Shown here piece after piece: positions 33,216 through 42,004 of a stretch of DNA of 64,000 nt. The stretch spans positions 2,324,501-2,388,500 of the forward strand of contig NZ_JAPEPO010000001.1 in assembly GCF_026340095.1 (NCBI RefSeq). Reading direction: 5' to 3'. Position numbers and translations under genes: made by a program. Source of the DNA: Streptomyces sp. NBC_01446 (GTDB lineage Bacteria > Actinomycetota > Actinomycetes > Streptomycetales > Streptomycetaceae). Under the pieces are notes generated by a model. The model had not been told where the DNA came from. It did not search any database and worked only from the letters and a program-made list of their open reading frames with translations. Within the stretch, counting starts at the first letter, position 1. The number at the start of each line of letters is the position of its first letter.

Positions 33216-34138
33216 CAGACCAAGTCCTCCGTTCCGGACCGGCGGATATAGACGGTGACCATGATCAGGATCGCGGCCATCAGGATGAAGGAGAGCGCCG
33301 CCGCCGTCGGGTAGTCCAGGATGCGCAGGAACTGCGTCTGGATGACGTTGCCGACCATGCGGGTGTCGGTGGAGCCGAGCAGGTCCGCGTTGACGTAGTC
33401 ACCGGCGGCGGGGATGAAGGTGAGCAGTGTGCCGGAGACGACGCCCGGCATGGAGAGCGGGAACGTCACCTTGCGGAAGGTGGTGGCGGGCGTGGCGTAC
33501 AGGTCGCCCGCGGCCTCGTGCAGCCGGCCGTCGATGCGCTCCAGCGAGGTGTAGAGCGGCAGGATCATGAACGGCAGGAAGTTGTACGTGAGTCCGCAGA
33601 TCACGGCGAGCGGGGTCGCGAGGACGCGGTCGCCGTCGGTCATGCCGATCCAGCTCGTGACGTCCAGGATGTGCAGCGTGTTCAGCGTGCTGACGACCGG
33701 GCCGCTGTCGGACAGGATCGTCTTCCAGGCCAGCGTGCGGATCAGGAAGCTGGTGAAGAACGGCGCGATGACGAGGATGAGGACGACGTTGCGCCAGCGT
33801 CCCGCGCGAAAGGCGATGAGGTAGGCCAGCGGGTAGCCGAGCGCCAGGCACAGGATCGTGGCGGCGCCCGCGTACAGCACCGAGCGCAGGAACTGCGGCC
33901 AGTAGTCGCCGAGCGCGTCCCAGTAGGTCGCGAAGTGCCAGGTGACCTTGAAGCCGTCCTCCAGGGAGCCCGTCTGGATCGACGTGGACGCCTGGTAGAC
34001 CATCGGCAGGGCGAAGAAGACGACCAGCCACAGGAGGCCGGGCAGCAGCAGCCAGTACGGGACGAGGCGGCCGCGCTTGCGCGGCGGGCGCGCGGTCTTG
34101 ACGGCCGGAGCCGCGGGGATGTCGGTGACGGTCGTCAT
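33215..34138 (-). CDS. Spermidine/putrescine-type ABC transporter permease (PotB-like)
   Basis: 307 residues. A charged, Pro/Ala-rich cytoplasmic N-terminus (about 30 residues) precedes about six transmembrane helices. The EAA loop is LHEAAGDLYATPATTFRKVTFPLS. The LVVFFALPMVYQASTSIQTG segment marks the first helix of PotB-type permeases. The start overlaps the end of the ATPase gene by 4 nt (ATGA at 34135-34138). Pairs with the PotC-like protein. Confidence 0.92.
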   Translation of the reverse strand: MTTVTDIPAAPAVKTARPPRKRGRLVPYWLLLPGLLWLVVFFALPMVYQASTSIQTGSLEDGFKVTWHFATYWDALGDYWPQFLRSVLYAGAATILCLALGYPLAYLIAFRAGRWRNVVLILVIAPFFTSFLIRTLAWKTILSDSGPVVSTLNTLHILDVTSWIGMTDGDRVLATPLAVICGLTYNFLPFMILPLYTSLERIDGRLHEAAGDLYATPATTFRKVTFPLSMPGVVSGTLLTFIPAAGDYVNADLLGSTDTRMVGNVIQTQFLRILDYPTAAALSFILMAAILIMVTVYIRRSGTEDLV

Positions 34139-35289
34139 GCGGCGGCGTCCTCCTCGACCTTCGCGGCGCCCGCCTCGATGTCCTGGGCGGCGTCGAGGCC
34201 GAAGGTGTGCGCGGGGTTCCAGTGCAGGACGACCTCGGCGCCGGGGGCGAGCCGGCTGTCGCGCTCGATGTTCTGGGAGTAGACCTCGAAGGCGTCGCAG
34301 AGCGGGCTGTCGATGACGTACTGCGTGGAGACGCCGATGAAGCTGCTGTCCACGACGCGGCCGGTGATGCGGTTACGGCCGTCGGGTATGGAGCCCGCGT
34401 CGTCGGCGTGGGTGAGGGAGATCTTCTCGGGGCGCACACCGACGAGGACCTTCCCGCCGATGGCGGTGGCGGCCGTACAGCGGGCGGCGGGCAGTACGAG
34501 CTTGCCGTCGCCGGCCTTCAGGGTGAGGTCCTCGCCGCTGCGGCCGGCCACCTCGGCCTCGATGAAGTTCGACGTGCCGAGGAAGTTGGCGACGAACGTG
34601 GAACCCGGGTTCTCGTACAGGTCGGCCGGGGCGCCCAGCTGTTCGACGCGGCCCGCGTTCATCACGGCGACGGTGTCGGCCATGGTCATGGCCTCCTCCT
34701 GGTCGTGCGTGACATGGACGAACGTGATGCCCACCTCGGTCTGGATGCGCTTGAGTTCGAGCTGCATCTGGCGTCGCAGCTTGAGGTCGAGGGCGCCCAG
34801 CGGCTCGTCGAGGAGCAGCACCTTGGGGTGGTTGATCAGGGCGCGCGCCACGGCGACGCGCTGCTGCTGGCCGCCGGAGAGCTGGTGCGGCTTCTTGCGG
34901 GCCTGCTCGCCGAGCTGGACCAGGTCGAGCATCTCCCCGACCTGCTTCTTCACGGACTTGATGCCGCGTCGGCGCAGCCCGAAGGCGACGTTCTCGAAGA
35001 TGTCGAGGTGTGGGAAGAGCGCGTACGACTGGAAGACGGTGTTCACCGGGCGCTTGTAAGGGGGCAGCGCGGTGACGTCCTGGTCGCCGAGCATGACCGT
35101 GCCGGAGCTGGGCTCCTCGAGCCCCGCGATCATCCGCAGGGTCGTGGTCTTGCCGCAGCCCGAGGCGCCGAGGAGGGCGAAGAAGGAGCCCTGCGGCACG
35201 GTCAGGTCCAGCGGCTTGACGGCGGTGAAGGAGCCGTAGGTCTTGCTGATCCCGGCAAGGCGGACGTCGCCGCCGTTTTCTGTCGTCAT
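34135..35289 (-). CDS. Spermidine/putrescine-type ABC transporter ATP-binding protein (PotA-like)
   Basis: 384 residues, the usual PotA length. Walker [11 protein letters not shown]-loop [22 protein letters not shown], signature [15 protein letters not shown], Walker [13 protein letters not shown] and H-loop VTHDQEEAM are intact. A C-terminal TOBE regulatory domain (about 280-370) contains [10 protein letters not shown]. It powers the importer made with the two downstream permeases. It begins 48 nt after the binding-protein gene, in the same operon. The last about 15 residues are Ala/Glu-rich. Confidence 0.94.
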   Translation of the reverse strand: MTTENGGDVRLAGISKTYGSFTAVKPLDLTVPQGSFFALLGASGCGKTTTLRMIAGLEEPSSGTVMLGDQDVTALPPYKRPVNTVFQSYALFPHLDIFENVAFGLRRRGIKSVKKQVGEMLDLVQLGEQARKKPHQLSGGQQQRVAVARALINHPKVLLLDEPLGALDLKLRRQMQLELKRIQTEVGITFVHVTHDQEEAMTMADTVAVMNAGRVEQLGAPADLYENPGSTFVANFLGTSNFIEAEVAGRSGEDLTLKAGDGKLVLPAARCTAATAIGGKVLVGVRPEKISLTHADDAGSIPDGRNRITGRVVDSSFIGVSTQYVIDSPLCDAFEVYSQNIERDSRLAPGAEVVLHWNPAHTFGLDAAQDIEAGAAKVEEDAAA

Positions 35290-35337
35290 GGTGCAGTCCA
35301 GGGAGTCGTGGGGTCAGGGGGCTCGGTGCTGCGGTTC

Positions 35338-36585
35338 TCACGCGCCGGTGAGCTGGGCGAACTTCTCCTCGAACGCCTTGTCTTCCTTGGACGTGAGCGA
35401 GCGGAAGCCGTGCGCCCTGGCACTCATGGTCTTGTCGGGAACGATCAGCGGGTCGTTCGCGATCTTCTTGTCGATCTTGGCGAGTTCGGGCTTCACGCCG
35501 TCGACGGGGGTGACGTAGTTGATCCAGGCGGCCAGCTCGGCGGCGACCGGAGGCTCGTAGTAGTAGTCGATGAGCCTTTCGGCGTTCGTCTTGTGACGGG
35601 CCCTGTTGGGGATCAGCATGTTGTCCGTCCCGTACATGAACCCGCTGTCGGGGATGTGGAACTTGATGTCGGGGTTGTCCACCTGGAGCTGCACGATGTC
35701 GCCCGACCAGGCGAGACAGGCCGCGAGGTCGCCCTTGCTCAGGTCGGAGATGTAGTCGTTGCCGGTGAAGCGGCGGACCTGCTTGCTGTCGACGGCCTTC
35801 TGCATCCGGGCTATCGCCGCGTCGAAGTCGTCGGACGTGAAGCTGCCCGGGTCCTTGCCCATGTCGAGCAGCGTCATCCCGACGGTGTCGCGCATCTCGG
35901 AGAGCAGGCCGACCTTGCCCTTCAGCTTGGGGTCGTCGAGCAGCTGCGAGACCGAGGTGACCTCCCTGCCGTTCGTGGCCTTGGTGTTGTACGCGATCAC
36001 CACGGCAATGCCCTGCCACGGGTACGAGTAGGCGCGGCCCGGGTCCCAGTCGGGGCTGCGGAACTGCGGGGACAGGTTCGCGTACGCGTGGGGCAGGTTG
36101 GCGGGGTCGAGCTTCTGGACCCAGCCGAAGCGGATCAGCCGCGCGGCCAGCCAGTCGGTCAGGACGATGAGGTCCCGGCCGGTGTCCTGGCCCGCCGCGA
36201 GCTGCGGCTTGATCTTGCCGAAGAACTCGACGTTGTCGTTGATGTCCTCGGTGTACTTGACCTGGATCCCGGTGCGCTTGGTGAACGCGTCCAGGGTGGG
36301 CCGGTGCTTCTCGTCGTCGCTCAGGTCGATGTACTCGGTCCAGTTGGAGAAGTTGACCACCTTCTCCTTGGCCGAGTGGTCCTCGGACGAGACGCCGCCC
36401 TGGCTCTTGCTCGCCGCGGGGATGCCGCAGGCGCTCAGCGACCCGATCCCGCCGACGGCGAGCGCGCCGCCCGCGGAGGCGCGCAGCAGGGAACGGCGGG
36501 TCATGGCCGCCCTGCCGCTCTGGAAACTGCGCCGCATGGCGGCGAGTTGTACCGGGGACAGGCTGTCGGGCTCGTACTGCTCCAT
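35338..36585 (-). CDS. Polyamine ABC transporter substrate-binding lipoprotein (PotD-like)
   Basis: 415 residues. The N-terminus has an unusually long leader (about 27 residues) before a Tat-type signal MTRRSLLRASAGGALAVGG with lipobox SACG, so export through Tat is likely. The family 1-type binding fold shows VVNFSNWTEYIDLSD at the start of the mature part, DYISDLSKGDLAACLAWSGD in the ligand region, and LIDYYYEPPVAAELAAWINYVTPV. It lies between the aldehyde dehydrogenase gene (70 nt upstream) and the PotA-like gene. A clear relative, 42638-43831, is encoded separately about 6 kb away. Confidence 0.92.
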   Translation of the reverse strand: MEQYEPDSLSPVQLAAMRRSFQSGRAAMTRRSLLRASAGGALAVGGIGSLSACGIPAASKSQGGVSSEDHSAKEKVVNFSNWTEYIDLSDDEKHRPTLDAFTKRTGIQVKYTEDINDNVEFFGKIKPQLAAGQDTGRDLIVLTDWLAARLIRFGWVQKLDPANLPHAYANLSPQFRSPDWDPGRAYSYPWQGIAVVIAYNTKATNGREVTSVSQLLDDPKLKGKVGLLSEMRDTVGMTLLDMGKDPGSFTSDDFDAAIARMQKAVDSKQVRRFTGNDYISDLSKGDLAACLAWSGDIVQLQVDNPDIKFHIPDSGFMYGTDNMLIPNRARHKTNAERLIDYYYEPPVAAELAAWINYVTPVDGVKPELAKIDKKIANDPLIVPDKTMSARAHGFRSLTSKEDKAFEEKFAQLTGA

Positions 36586-36655
36586 GCGCTTGGATGCCCT
36601 TTCGGGAGGGTCCCTTGCGGGAGGGTGTGCGGCCGCCCTGTGGGCGGCCTGATGA

Positions 36656-38185
36656 CTATCGGTCCCCGAAAATCGTGCGGTGCCAGTCCTTCCGGGCGAC
36701 CGCGGTGTTGTCGAACATGACGTGCTTGATCTGCGTGTACTCCTCGAAGGAGTAGGCAGACATGTCCTTGCCGAAGCCGGACGCCTTGTAGCCGCCGTGC
36801 GGCATCTCGCTGAGGATCGGGATGTGGTCGTTGACCCAGACGCAGCCGGCCTTGATGTCGCGGGTGGCACGGTTCGCCCGGAACACGTCCCTGGTCCAGG
36901 CCGAGGCGGCCAGGCCGTAGGGGGTGTCGTTGGCGAGGCGGATGCCCTCGTCGTCGCTGTCGAAGGGCAGTACGACGAGCACCGGGCCGAAGATCTCGGC
37001 CTGGACGATCTCACTGTCCTGGGCGGCGTCCGCGACGAGGGTCGGCCGGTAGTACGCGCCCTGCTTGAGGTCGCCCTGGGGGATGACGCCGCCGGCGACC
37101 ACGCGCGCGTAGGAGCGGGCCCGGTCGACGAATCCGGCGACGCGGTCGCGCTGGGCGTGCGAGATCAACGGGCCGAGGTCGGTGTCCGGGGCGAACGGGT
37201 CGCCGACCCGGATGCCCTCCATGAGGTCGGCCACGCCCTGCACGAAGGCGTCGTAGAGGGGGCGCTGCACGTACGCGCGCGTGGCGGCGGTGCAGTCCTG
37301 GCCCGTGTTGATGAGGGCACCGGCGACCGCGCCGTGCACGGCTGCCTCCAGGTCGGCGTCGTCGAACACGACGAACGGCGCCTTGCCGCCGAGCTCCAGA
37401 TGCAGCCGCTTCACGGTGGAGGTGGCGATCTCGGCGACGCGCTTGCCGACGCCCGTCGACCCGGTGAAGGAGGTCATGGCGACGTCGGGGTGTCCGACGA
37501 GGTGCTCGCCGGCGTCCCTGCCCGCGCCCGTGACGATGTTGACGACACCGTCGGGGATGCCCGCCTCGGTCGCGGCCTGCGCGAACAGGAGGGAGGTGAG
37601 CGGGGTCAGCTCGGCGGGCTTGAGCACGATGGTGTTGCCCGCCGCGATCGCCGGAAGGACCTTCCAGGCGGCCATCTGGAGCGGGTAGTTCCAGGGAGCG
37701 ATGGACCCGACGACCCCGATGGGCTCGCGCCGCACGTACGAGGTGTGGTCGCCGCTGTACTCGCCGGCGGACTGGCCCTGGAGGTGCCGGGCGGCGCCCG
37801 CGAAGAACGCGGTGTTGTCGACGGTCCCGGGGACATCGAACTCACGGCTCAGCTTGAGGGGCTTGCCGCACTGCAGGGACTCGGCCTGTGCGAGGTCCTC
37901 GGCGCGCTCGGCCAGGACGCCCGCGAAGCGGTGCATCGCGTCGGAACGCTCGCCCGGCGTGGCGCCGGCCCAGCCGGGGAAGGCCTCGCGGGCCGCGGCC
38001 ACGGCGGCGTCGACGTCCTCGGTGCCGGCCAGCTCGTACGTGTAGACGTCCTGGCCCGTGGCCGGGTCGACGACTGCGTGGGTGCGGCCGGATGTGCCCT
38101 TGGTGAGACGGCCCGCGATGTACTGGGCGCCTTCGGCGAACCGGTCCTGGGCCTGGAAGCGGGTGCTGTTGCCAGGGTTGTGCAT
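36656..38185 (-). CDS. Gamma-aminobutyraldehyde dehydrogenase-type enzyme
   Basis: 509 residues. Probably oxidises 4-aminobutyraldehyde (from putrescine) to GABA with NAD. Features: APWNYPLQMAAWK, cofactor loop FTGSTGVGKRVAE, Glu in LELGGKAPFVVF, nucleophile Cys in NTGQDCTAATR and EIFGPVLVVLPF. The GQDCTAAT signature and EMPHGGYKASGFGKD ending match PatD/PuuC-like dehydrogenases rather than the enzyme at 22 kb. GGAGAG precedes the ATG. It is the first gene of the operon continuing through the PotD-A-B-C-like genes to the FAD oxidase. The divergent promoter region upstream carries inverted repeats. Confidence 0.92.
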   Translation of the reverse strand: MHNPGNSTRFQAQDRFAEGAQYIAGRLTKGTSGRTHAVVDPATGQDVYTYELAGTEDVDAAVAAAREAFPGWAGATPGERSDAMHRFAGVLAERAEDLAQAESLQCGKPLKLSREFDVPGTVDNTAFFAGAARHLQGQSAGEYSGDHTSYVRREPIGVVGSIAPWNYPLQMAAWKVLPAIAAGNTIVLKPAELTPLTSLLFAQAATEAGIPDGVVNIVTGAGRDAGEHLVGHPDVAMTSFTGSTGVGKRVAEIATSTVKRLHLELGGKAPFVVFDDADLEAAVHGAVAGALINTGQDCTAATRAYVQRPLYDAFVQGVADLMEGIRVGDPFAPDTDLGPLISHAQRDRVAGFVDRARSYARVVAGGVIPQGDLKQGAYYRPTLVADAAQDSEIVQAEIFGPVLVVLPFDSDDEGIRLANDTPYGLAASAWTRDVFRANRATRDIKAGCVWVNDHIPILSEMPHGGYKASGFGKDMSAYSFEEYTQIKHVMFDNTAVARKDWHRTIFGDR

Positions 38186-38274
38186 TATCGCTCTCCTCCG
38201 CCGAAGCCCCGTCCCGCGGGGCCGGCGTAGCTCCAGCTCGATTTGAGTGCCGATCCTGGCAGAGGCGATGTACT

Positions 38275-38319
38275 GCAACAAGTGATTCCGTTGTTGCCTT
38301 TTGGTTACGCGACGGAATC
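38275..38319. promoter_or_regulatory. Candidate operator: two interleaved inverted repeats
   Basis: GCAACAA (38275-38281) and TTGTTGC (38291-38297) form a 7-bp dyad around a 9-nt spacer. GATTCCGT (38284-38291) and ACGGAATC (38312-38319) form an 8-bp dyad around 20 nt. Both lie in the AT-richer 206-nt divergent gap upstream of the aldehyde dehydrogenase/polyamine importer operon, a fitting place for a regulator such as the Lrp/AsnC protein at 45645. The binding protein is a guess. Confidence 0.45.
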
Positions 38320-38391
38320 TGTCGACCAGGTGTCGAGTCCCCCTGAAGAACCAAGGACGGATTGTCCGTGGTGCGTGCCAGACTCGCGTGC

Positions 38392-38979
38392 ATGGGGAAG
38401 ACCGACAGGCTTGAGGGGAACGCGGCCGTCCACGATCGGGACTCGCTGGTCAGGGCGGTGGAAGCGGGTGTACGGGTCAAGTACCTGCACTTCTGGGGGC
38501 ATACACCGCGGGCGGACGGCGCGGTCGGGGCGAGTTGCCTCAGTCAGTGGTGGGTCGCGCCGTTCACGGTGGACGGGGTCGAGTACGCGACGGCCGAGCA
38601 CTGGATGATGGCCGCGAAGGCCCGGCTGTTCGGGGACGCGGAGGCCGAGCGCAGAGCCGTCGGGGCGGCACATCCCTCGCAGGCCAAGAAGGCGGGGCGC
38701 CTCGTGCGCGGCTTCGACGAGGACACCTGGGCGCGGGAGCGGTTCGGGATCGTCGTCGAGGGCAGCGTGCACAAGTTCGCGGCGCACGCGGATCTGCGGG
38801 AGTTCCTGCTCGGGACGGGCGAGCGCGTCCTGGTCGAGGCCAGCCCGCTCGACCGCGTGTGGGGCATCGGACTCGCGGCGGACGCGGAGGCCGCCGGCGA
38901 CCCGAGACGGTGGCGTGGGCCCAATCTGCTCGGGTTCGCGCTGATGGCGGCGCGTGAGCGGCTGAGGGACCGGGCCTGA
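38392..38979 (+). CDS. NADAR-family protein (YbiA-like N-glycosidase candidate)
   Basis: About 195 residues from ATG at 38392. The NADAR fold is recognisable from FWGHTP near the start, LSQWWVAPFTVDGVEYATAEHWMMAAKARLF (the Glu-His of the putative active site), GFDEDTWARERFGIV, and a C-terminal DRVWGIGLAADAEAA segment. Family members hydrolyse N-glycosidic bonds in ADP-ribose derivatives, damaged riboflavin intermediates or ADP-ribosylated nucleic acid; the local substrate is unknown. The start lacks a ribosome-binding site; GTG or TTG codons at 38362-38371 are alternatives. It is convergent with the DUF4190 gene across a repeat array. Confidence 0.8.
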   Translation: MGKTDRLEGNAAVHDRDSLVRAVEAGVRVKYLHFWGHTPRADGAVGASCLSQWWVAPFTVDGVEYATAEHWMMAAKARLFGDAEAERRAVGAAHPSQAKKAGRLVRGFDEDTWARERFGIVVEGSVHKFAAHADLREFLLGTGERVLVEASPLDRVWGIGLAADAEAAGDPRRWRGPNLLGFALMAARERLRDRA

Positions 38980-39001
38980 CGGACCGGGCCTGACGGACCG
39001 G
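38967..39001. repeat. 14-bp tandem repeat, 2.5 copies, across the NADAR stop codon
   Basis: GGACCGGGCCTGAC occurs exactly at 38967-38980 and 38981-38994, followed by a partial GGACCGG to 39001. The first copy contains the stop codon of the NADAR gene. It looks like a recent local duplication and abuts the 15-bp repeat array. Confidence 0.85.
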
Positions 39002-39100
39002 CCCCCCGTTGCCGGTGTTCCGCTTGCCGGTGTCCTACGTGTCGATGTCTTACGTGCCGGTGTCCTACGTGTCTTTGTCCTACGTGCCTTCGTCCTACCG
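39002..39100. repeat. Degenerate 15-bp tandem repeat array (about 6.5 units)
   Basis: Units of 15 bp run from 39002: the first two end in GCCGGT, then GTCCTACGTGTCGAT (39032), GTCTTACGTGCCGGT (39047), GTCCTACGTGTCTTT (39062), GTCCTACGTGCCTTC (39077) and a final GTCCTACCG (39092). The last unit overlaps the stop codon of the convergent DUF4190 gene. The units are too degenerate and closely packed to be CRISPR. Confidence 0.85.
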
Positions 39101-40102
39101 GGCGGCGGAGTAGCCGCCGCCGTCGTCGCTGCTGCCGCTCGACGAGCCGCTGTCGGCGATGACGAAGATCATCAGGACCAGCGCGAGCACCAGTCCGCCG
39201 ATGCCGCAGATCAGTCCGGCCAGCGCCTGGCCCCGGTTCGTGGCCTCGCCCCGGGTCGCCTTCGCGCGGCCGATGGCGCCGAAGATGATGGCGAGGATCC
39301 CGACCACGATCGCGATCGGCCACAGGATGAAGCCGACGGCCGAGATGATCCCGAGCGTCAGGGCGGCGACGCCCATGCCGTTCGCGGGGCGCGGCTGCAT
39401 CCCGGGCCAGCCGTAGCCGGGACCTCCGTAGGGCATCGGGGCCGGGCCGGTCGCCGCGTGGTGTCCGTAGCCGTACGCGGCGGCCGGGTAGCCGTAGTGC
39501 ATCTGCCCGGGCCCGTCGGGCGAGACGGGCGGCGGGGGCACGGGCTCTCCGGGCGGCGCGAAGGGGTTGGCCCCCGGCGCCCAGGGGGCCCCGGCCTGCG
39601 TCGCCGGGTAACCGGGAGGCATCGCGTAGGGGGCACCCGGCGGCTGGCCGTGCGGGTGCTGGTGCTGGTGCTGCGGCTGTTGTGACCAGCGGCCGGTGGC
39701 CGGCGCGGCGCCCGGGGACGGCGGGGCGAACGGGTTGTACGGCTCGCCGGGCGGAGTGGGCGAGGACGGGGGCGAAGGCGCGGCGAAGGCGTCCACCTGC
39801 GTCTCGGCGTGGGACGGCGGAGTGAACGGGTCCACCTGCGTCTCCCCCTGCGACGGCGGGGCGAACGGATGCGCGGGCGCCGGAGCAGCCGGCCCGGCGG
39901 CGTTCTGCGGCGCCGCGTCCCGCGGGCTCGGGTCCGCCGGGGCCGCCCACGGGTCCGGTTCCCGTTTCCCCAGGGACACCCTGCCCTCAGGCGGGTCCCC
40001 CGCACCCCGGTCCCCCGGCCCTGTCCCCGTACCCCGCTCCGGCGAAGTGGCCGGACCGTCGGCGCCCTCGGCGCCCTCTCTGCCCTCTGTGTCCTCGGAC
40101 AT
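39095..40102 (-). CDS. DUF4190 domain membrane protein with long proline-rich N-terminus
   Basis: About 335 residues. The first about 240 are disordered, rich in Pro, Ala, Gln, Tyr and His, with repeated FAPPS...ETQVD units (residues about 80-110) and a QHQHQHPHG run. A DUF4190 domain follows with two transmembrane helices (MGVAALTLGIISAVGFILWPIAIVVGILAIIFG and ALAGLICGIGGLVLALVLMIFVI) and a Ser/Gly tail. Such proteins are common in streptomycetes and unassigned in function. The ATG at 40102 is preferred over 40129 because GGGGA lies upstream. The 3' end overlaps the 15-bp repeat array. Confidence 0.8.
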   Translation of the reverse strand: MSEDTEGREGAEGADGPATSPERGTGTGPGDRGAGDPPEGRVSLGKREPDPWAAPADPSPRDAAPQNAAGPAAPAPAHPFAPPSQGETQVDPFTPPSHAETQVDAFAAPSPPSSPTPPGEPYNPFAPPSPGAAPATGRWSQQPQHQHQHPHGQPPGAPYAMPPGYPATQAGAPWAPGANPFAPPGEPVPPPPVSPDGPGQMHYGYPAAAYGYGHHAATGPAPMPYGGPGYGWPGMQPRPANGMGVAALTLGIISAVGFILWPIAIVVGILAIIFGAIGRAKATRGEATNRGQALAGLICGIGGLVLALVLMIFVIADSGSSSGSSDDGGGYSAAR

Positions 40103-40237
40103 CGCTCGCTCGTCCCCTTCTTCTCCCACCCAGACGTCCCGTCATGCTACGGCCGCCGCCGGGGCGTGGCCGGGGCACGCCTACGATGACTGCGACCCAC
40201 CGATCAGCCGATCAACCAAGTTCCTGGGGAGGAATCC

Positions 40238-41272
40238 GTGACCGATCTGCATGCCTTTATCGCCGGACTGCCAAAGGCAGAGCTGCATGTGCACCACGTC
40301 GGCTCGGCGTCCCCCCGGATCGTCTCCACGCTCGCGGCCCGCCACCCTGACTCCAAGGTCCCCACGGACCCCGAGGCGCTGGCCGACTACTTCACGTTCA
40401 CGGACTTCGCGCACTTCATCGACGTATACCTCTCGGTCGTCGACCTCGTGCGCACTCCTGAGGACGTCCGCCTCCTCACGTTCGAGGTCGCGCGGGACAT
40501 GGCCCGGCAGAACGTGCGCTACGCAGAGCTGACCATCACCCCGTACTCCTCCGTCCGCCGCGGGATCGACGAGTACGGCTTCATGGAGGCGATCGAGGAC
40601 GCCCGCAAGGCGGCCGAGGCCGAGTTCGGCACCGTGCTGCGCTGGTGCTTCGACATCCCCGGCGAGGCGGGGCTCGAGTCCGCCGAGGAGACCGTGCGGC
40701 TTGCGACCACCGACACGATCCGCCCGGAGGGCCTGGTCTCCTTCGGGCTCGGCGGTCCCGAAATCGGCGTGCCGCGACCCCAGTTCAAGCCGTACTTCGA
40801 CCGCGCGATCGCCGCGGGCCTGCACTCCGTACCGCACGCCGGCGAGACGACGGGCCCCGGGACGGTCTGGGACGCGCTGGTCCACCTCGGCGCCGAACGC
40901 ATCGGCCACGGCACTACTTCCGCCCAGGACCCGAAGCTCCTCGCCCACCTCGCCGAGCACCGCATCCCGCTCGAGGTCTGCCCGACGTCGAACATCGCGA
41001 CGCGCGCCGTGAAGACAATCGAGGAGCACCCCGTCAAACAGTTCGTCGACGCCGGGGTCGTCGTCACCGTCAACTCCGACGACCCGCCGATGTTCGGCAC
41101 GGACCTCAACACCGAGTACGCCGTCGCCGCCCGCCTCCTCGACCTCGACGAGCGGGGCGTGGCCGCGCTCGCCAGGAACGCGGTGGACGCGTCGTTCCTC
41201 GACGAGCCGGGCAAGGCCCGTATCGCCGCGGAGATCGACACCTACACGGACACGTGGCTCGCCCGCGCGTGA
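40238..41272 (+). CDS. Adenosine-deaminase-family enzyme, probably 6-aminodeoxyfutalosine deaminase
   Basis: 344-residue zinc-dependent deaminase with the amidohydrolase barrel: ELHVHHVGS (first metal His pair), VPHAGETTG (catalytic Glu), RIGHGTTS (metal/catalytic His), VCPTSN and NSDDPPMFGTDL (metal Asp). The N-terminal motif is HVHHVGS rather than HxHLDG of classical adenosine deaminases. It is known that streptomycete COG1816 enzymes of this type (e.g. the characterised S. avermitilis Sav2595) deaminate 6-aminodeoxyfutalosine in menaquinone synthesis; I infer the same here. GTG start with GGGGAGG 5 nt before it. No other mqn gene is in the window. Confidence 0.85.
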   Translation: MTDLHAFIAGLPKAELHVHHVGSASPRIVSTLAARHPDSKVPTDPEALADYFTFTDFAHFIDVYLSVVDLVRTPEDVRLLTFEVARDMARQNVRYAELTITPYSSVRRGIDEYGFMEAIEDARKAAEAEFGTVLRWCFDIPGEAGLESAEETVRLATTDTIRPEGLVSFGLGGPEIGVPRPQFKPYFDRAIAAGLHSVPHAGETTGPGTVWDALVHLGAERIGHGTTSAQDPKLLAHLAEHRIPLEVCPTSNIATRAVKTIEEHPVKQFVDAGVVVTVNSDDPPMFGTDLNTEYAVAARLLDLDERGVAALARNAVDASFLDEPGKARIAAEIDTYTDTWLARA

Positions 41273-41293
41273 CCGGCTGACCACAATGGGGCC

Positions 41294-41974
41294 ATGCATA
41301 CCGTGACTGCCGTGGCCCACCGGGGCGACCCCTACCGCGTCCGTGAGAACACCCTCGCCTCCCTGCGCTCCGCGCTGGAGCGGGGCGCGGACGCGGTCGA
41401 GGTCGACGTCCGTCTGACCCGCGACGGCGTGCCCGTACTGCTGCACGACTCCACGCTCAAGCGGCTGTGGGACCACGACCGCCCGCTCGCCGCGCTCTCG
41501 TACGACGAGGTGCGCGGCGTCACCGCGGGCGGCGTGCCCACCCTCGAACAGGCCCTTGAGGTACTGGCCGAGCGGCGGGTGATGGTGGACCTGCCGGGCG
41601 CGGACGTGCGCACGGTCCGTACCGTCATCGGCGTCATCCGTGACTGCGGCGCCGGCGAGCGCGCCTACTACTGCGCGGGCGCGGAGACGATGCTGACGGT
41701 GCGGCGCGCGGACCCGGCCGCCGAGATCGCGCTGACCTGGACGACGCTGGCCCCGCCGCGGCCCGGCGTGCTCGAAGCGATCAGGCCCACCTGGCTCAAC
41801 TACCGTTTCCCGCTGGTCAGTCGGGAGCTGACGGCCCATGTGCACCGCCAGGGCCTGCTGGTCGCCGCGTGGACCCCGGACACGAAGTCGGCGATGCGGC
41901 GCCTCCTCGGCCTCGGCGTCGACTCGATCACGACGAACCGCATCGACGTCCTGCGCGGGCTGCGCGACGGCTGA
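41294..41974 (+). CDS. Glycerophosphodiester phosphodiesterase family protein
   Basis: 226 residues, a single GDPD TIM-barrel. Conserved active-site elements: AHRGDPYRVRENT, the metal-site AVEVDVRLTRDGVPVLLHD and the C-terminal VAAWTPDTKSAMRRLLGLGVDSITTNRID. No signal peptide, so it is likely cytoplasmic, hydrolysing glycerophosphodiesters to glycerol-3-phosphate. It begins 21 nt after the deaminase stop. CACAAT lies 6 nt before the ATG with no ribosome-binding site, so a leaderless transcript starting inside the gap is possible alongside read-through. A hairpin terminator follows. Confidence 0.9.
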   Translation: MHTVTAVAHRGDPYRVRENTLASLRSALERGADAVEVDVRLTRDGVPVLLHDSTLKRLWDHDRPLAALSYDEVRGVTAGGVPTLEQALEVLAERRVMVDLPGADVRTVRTVIGVIRDCGAGERAYYCAGAETMLTVRRADPAAEIALTWTTLAPPRPGVLEAIRPTWLNYRFPLVSRELTAHVHRQGLLVAAWTPDTKSAMRRLLGLGVDSITTNRIDVLRGLRDG

Positions 41975-41982
41975 TCAACCGG

Positions 41983-42004
41983 CCCCCGCGACCTGTCGCG
42001 GGGG
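41983..42004 (+). terminator. Hairpin terminator after the GDPD gene
   Basis: A 9-bp perfect stem (CCCCCGCGA with TCGCGGGGG) closed by a CCTG tetraloop starts 8 nt after the stop codon, followed by further Gs. Confidence 0.8.

Noticed and set aside
34207..36720. An 837-codon plus-strand open frame
   Set aside because: Antisense shadow of the PotA- and PotD-like genes, which have all expected motifs.
39002..39100. CRISPR-like array
   Set aside because: Units are 15 bp, contiguous, degenerate and without spacers; no cas gene is present.
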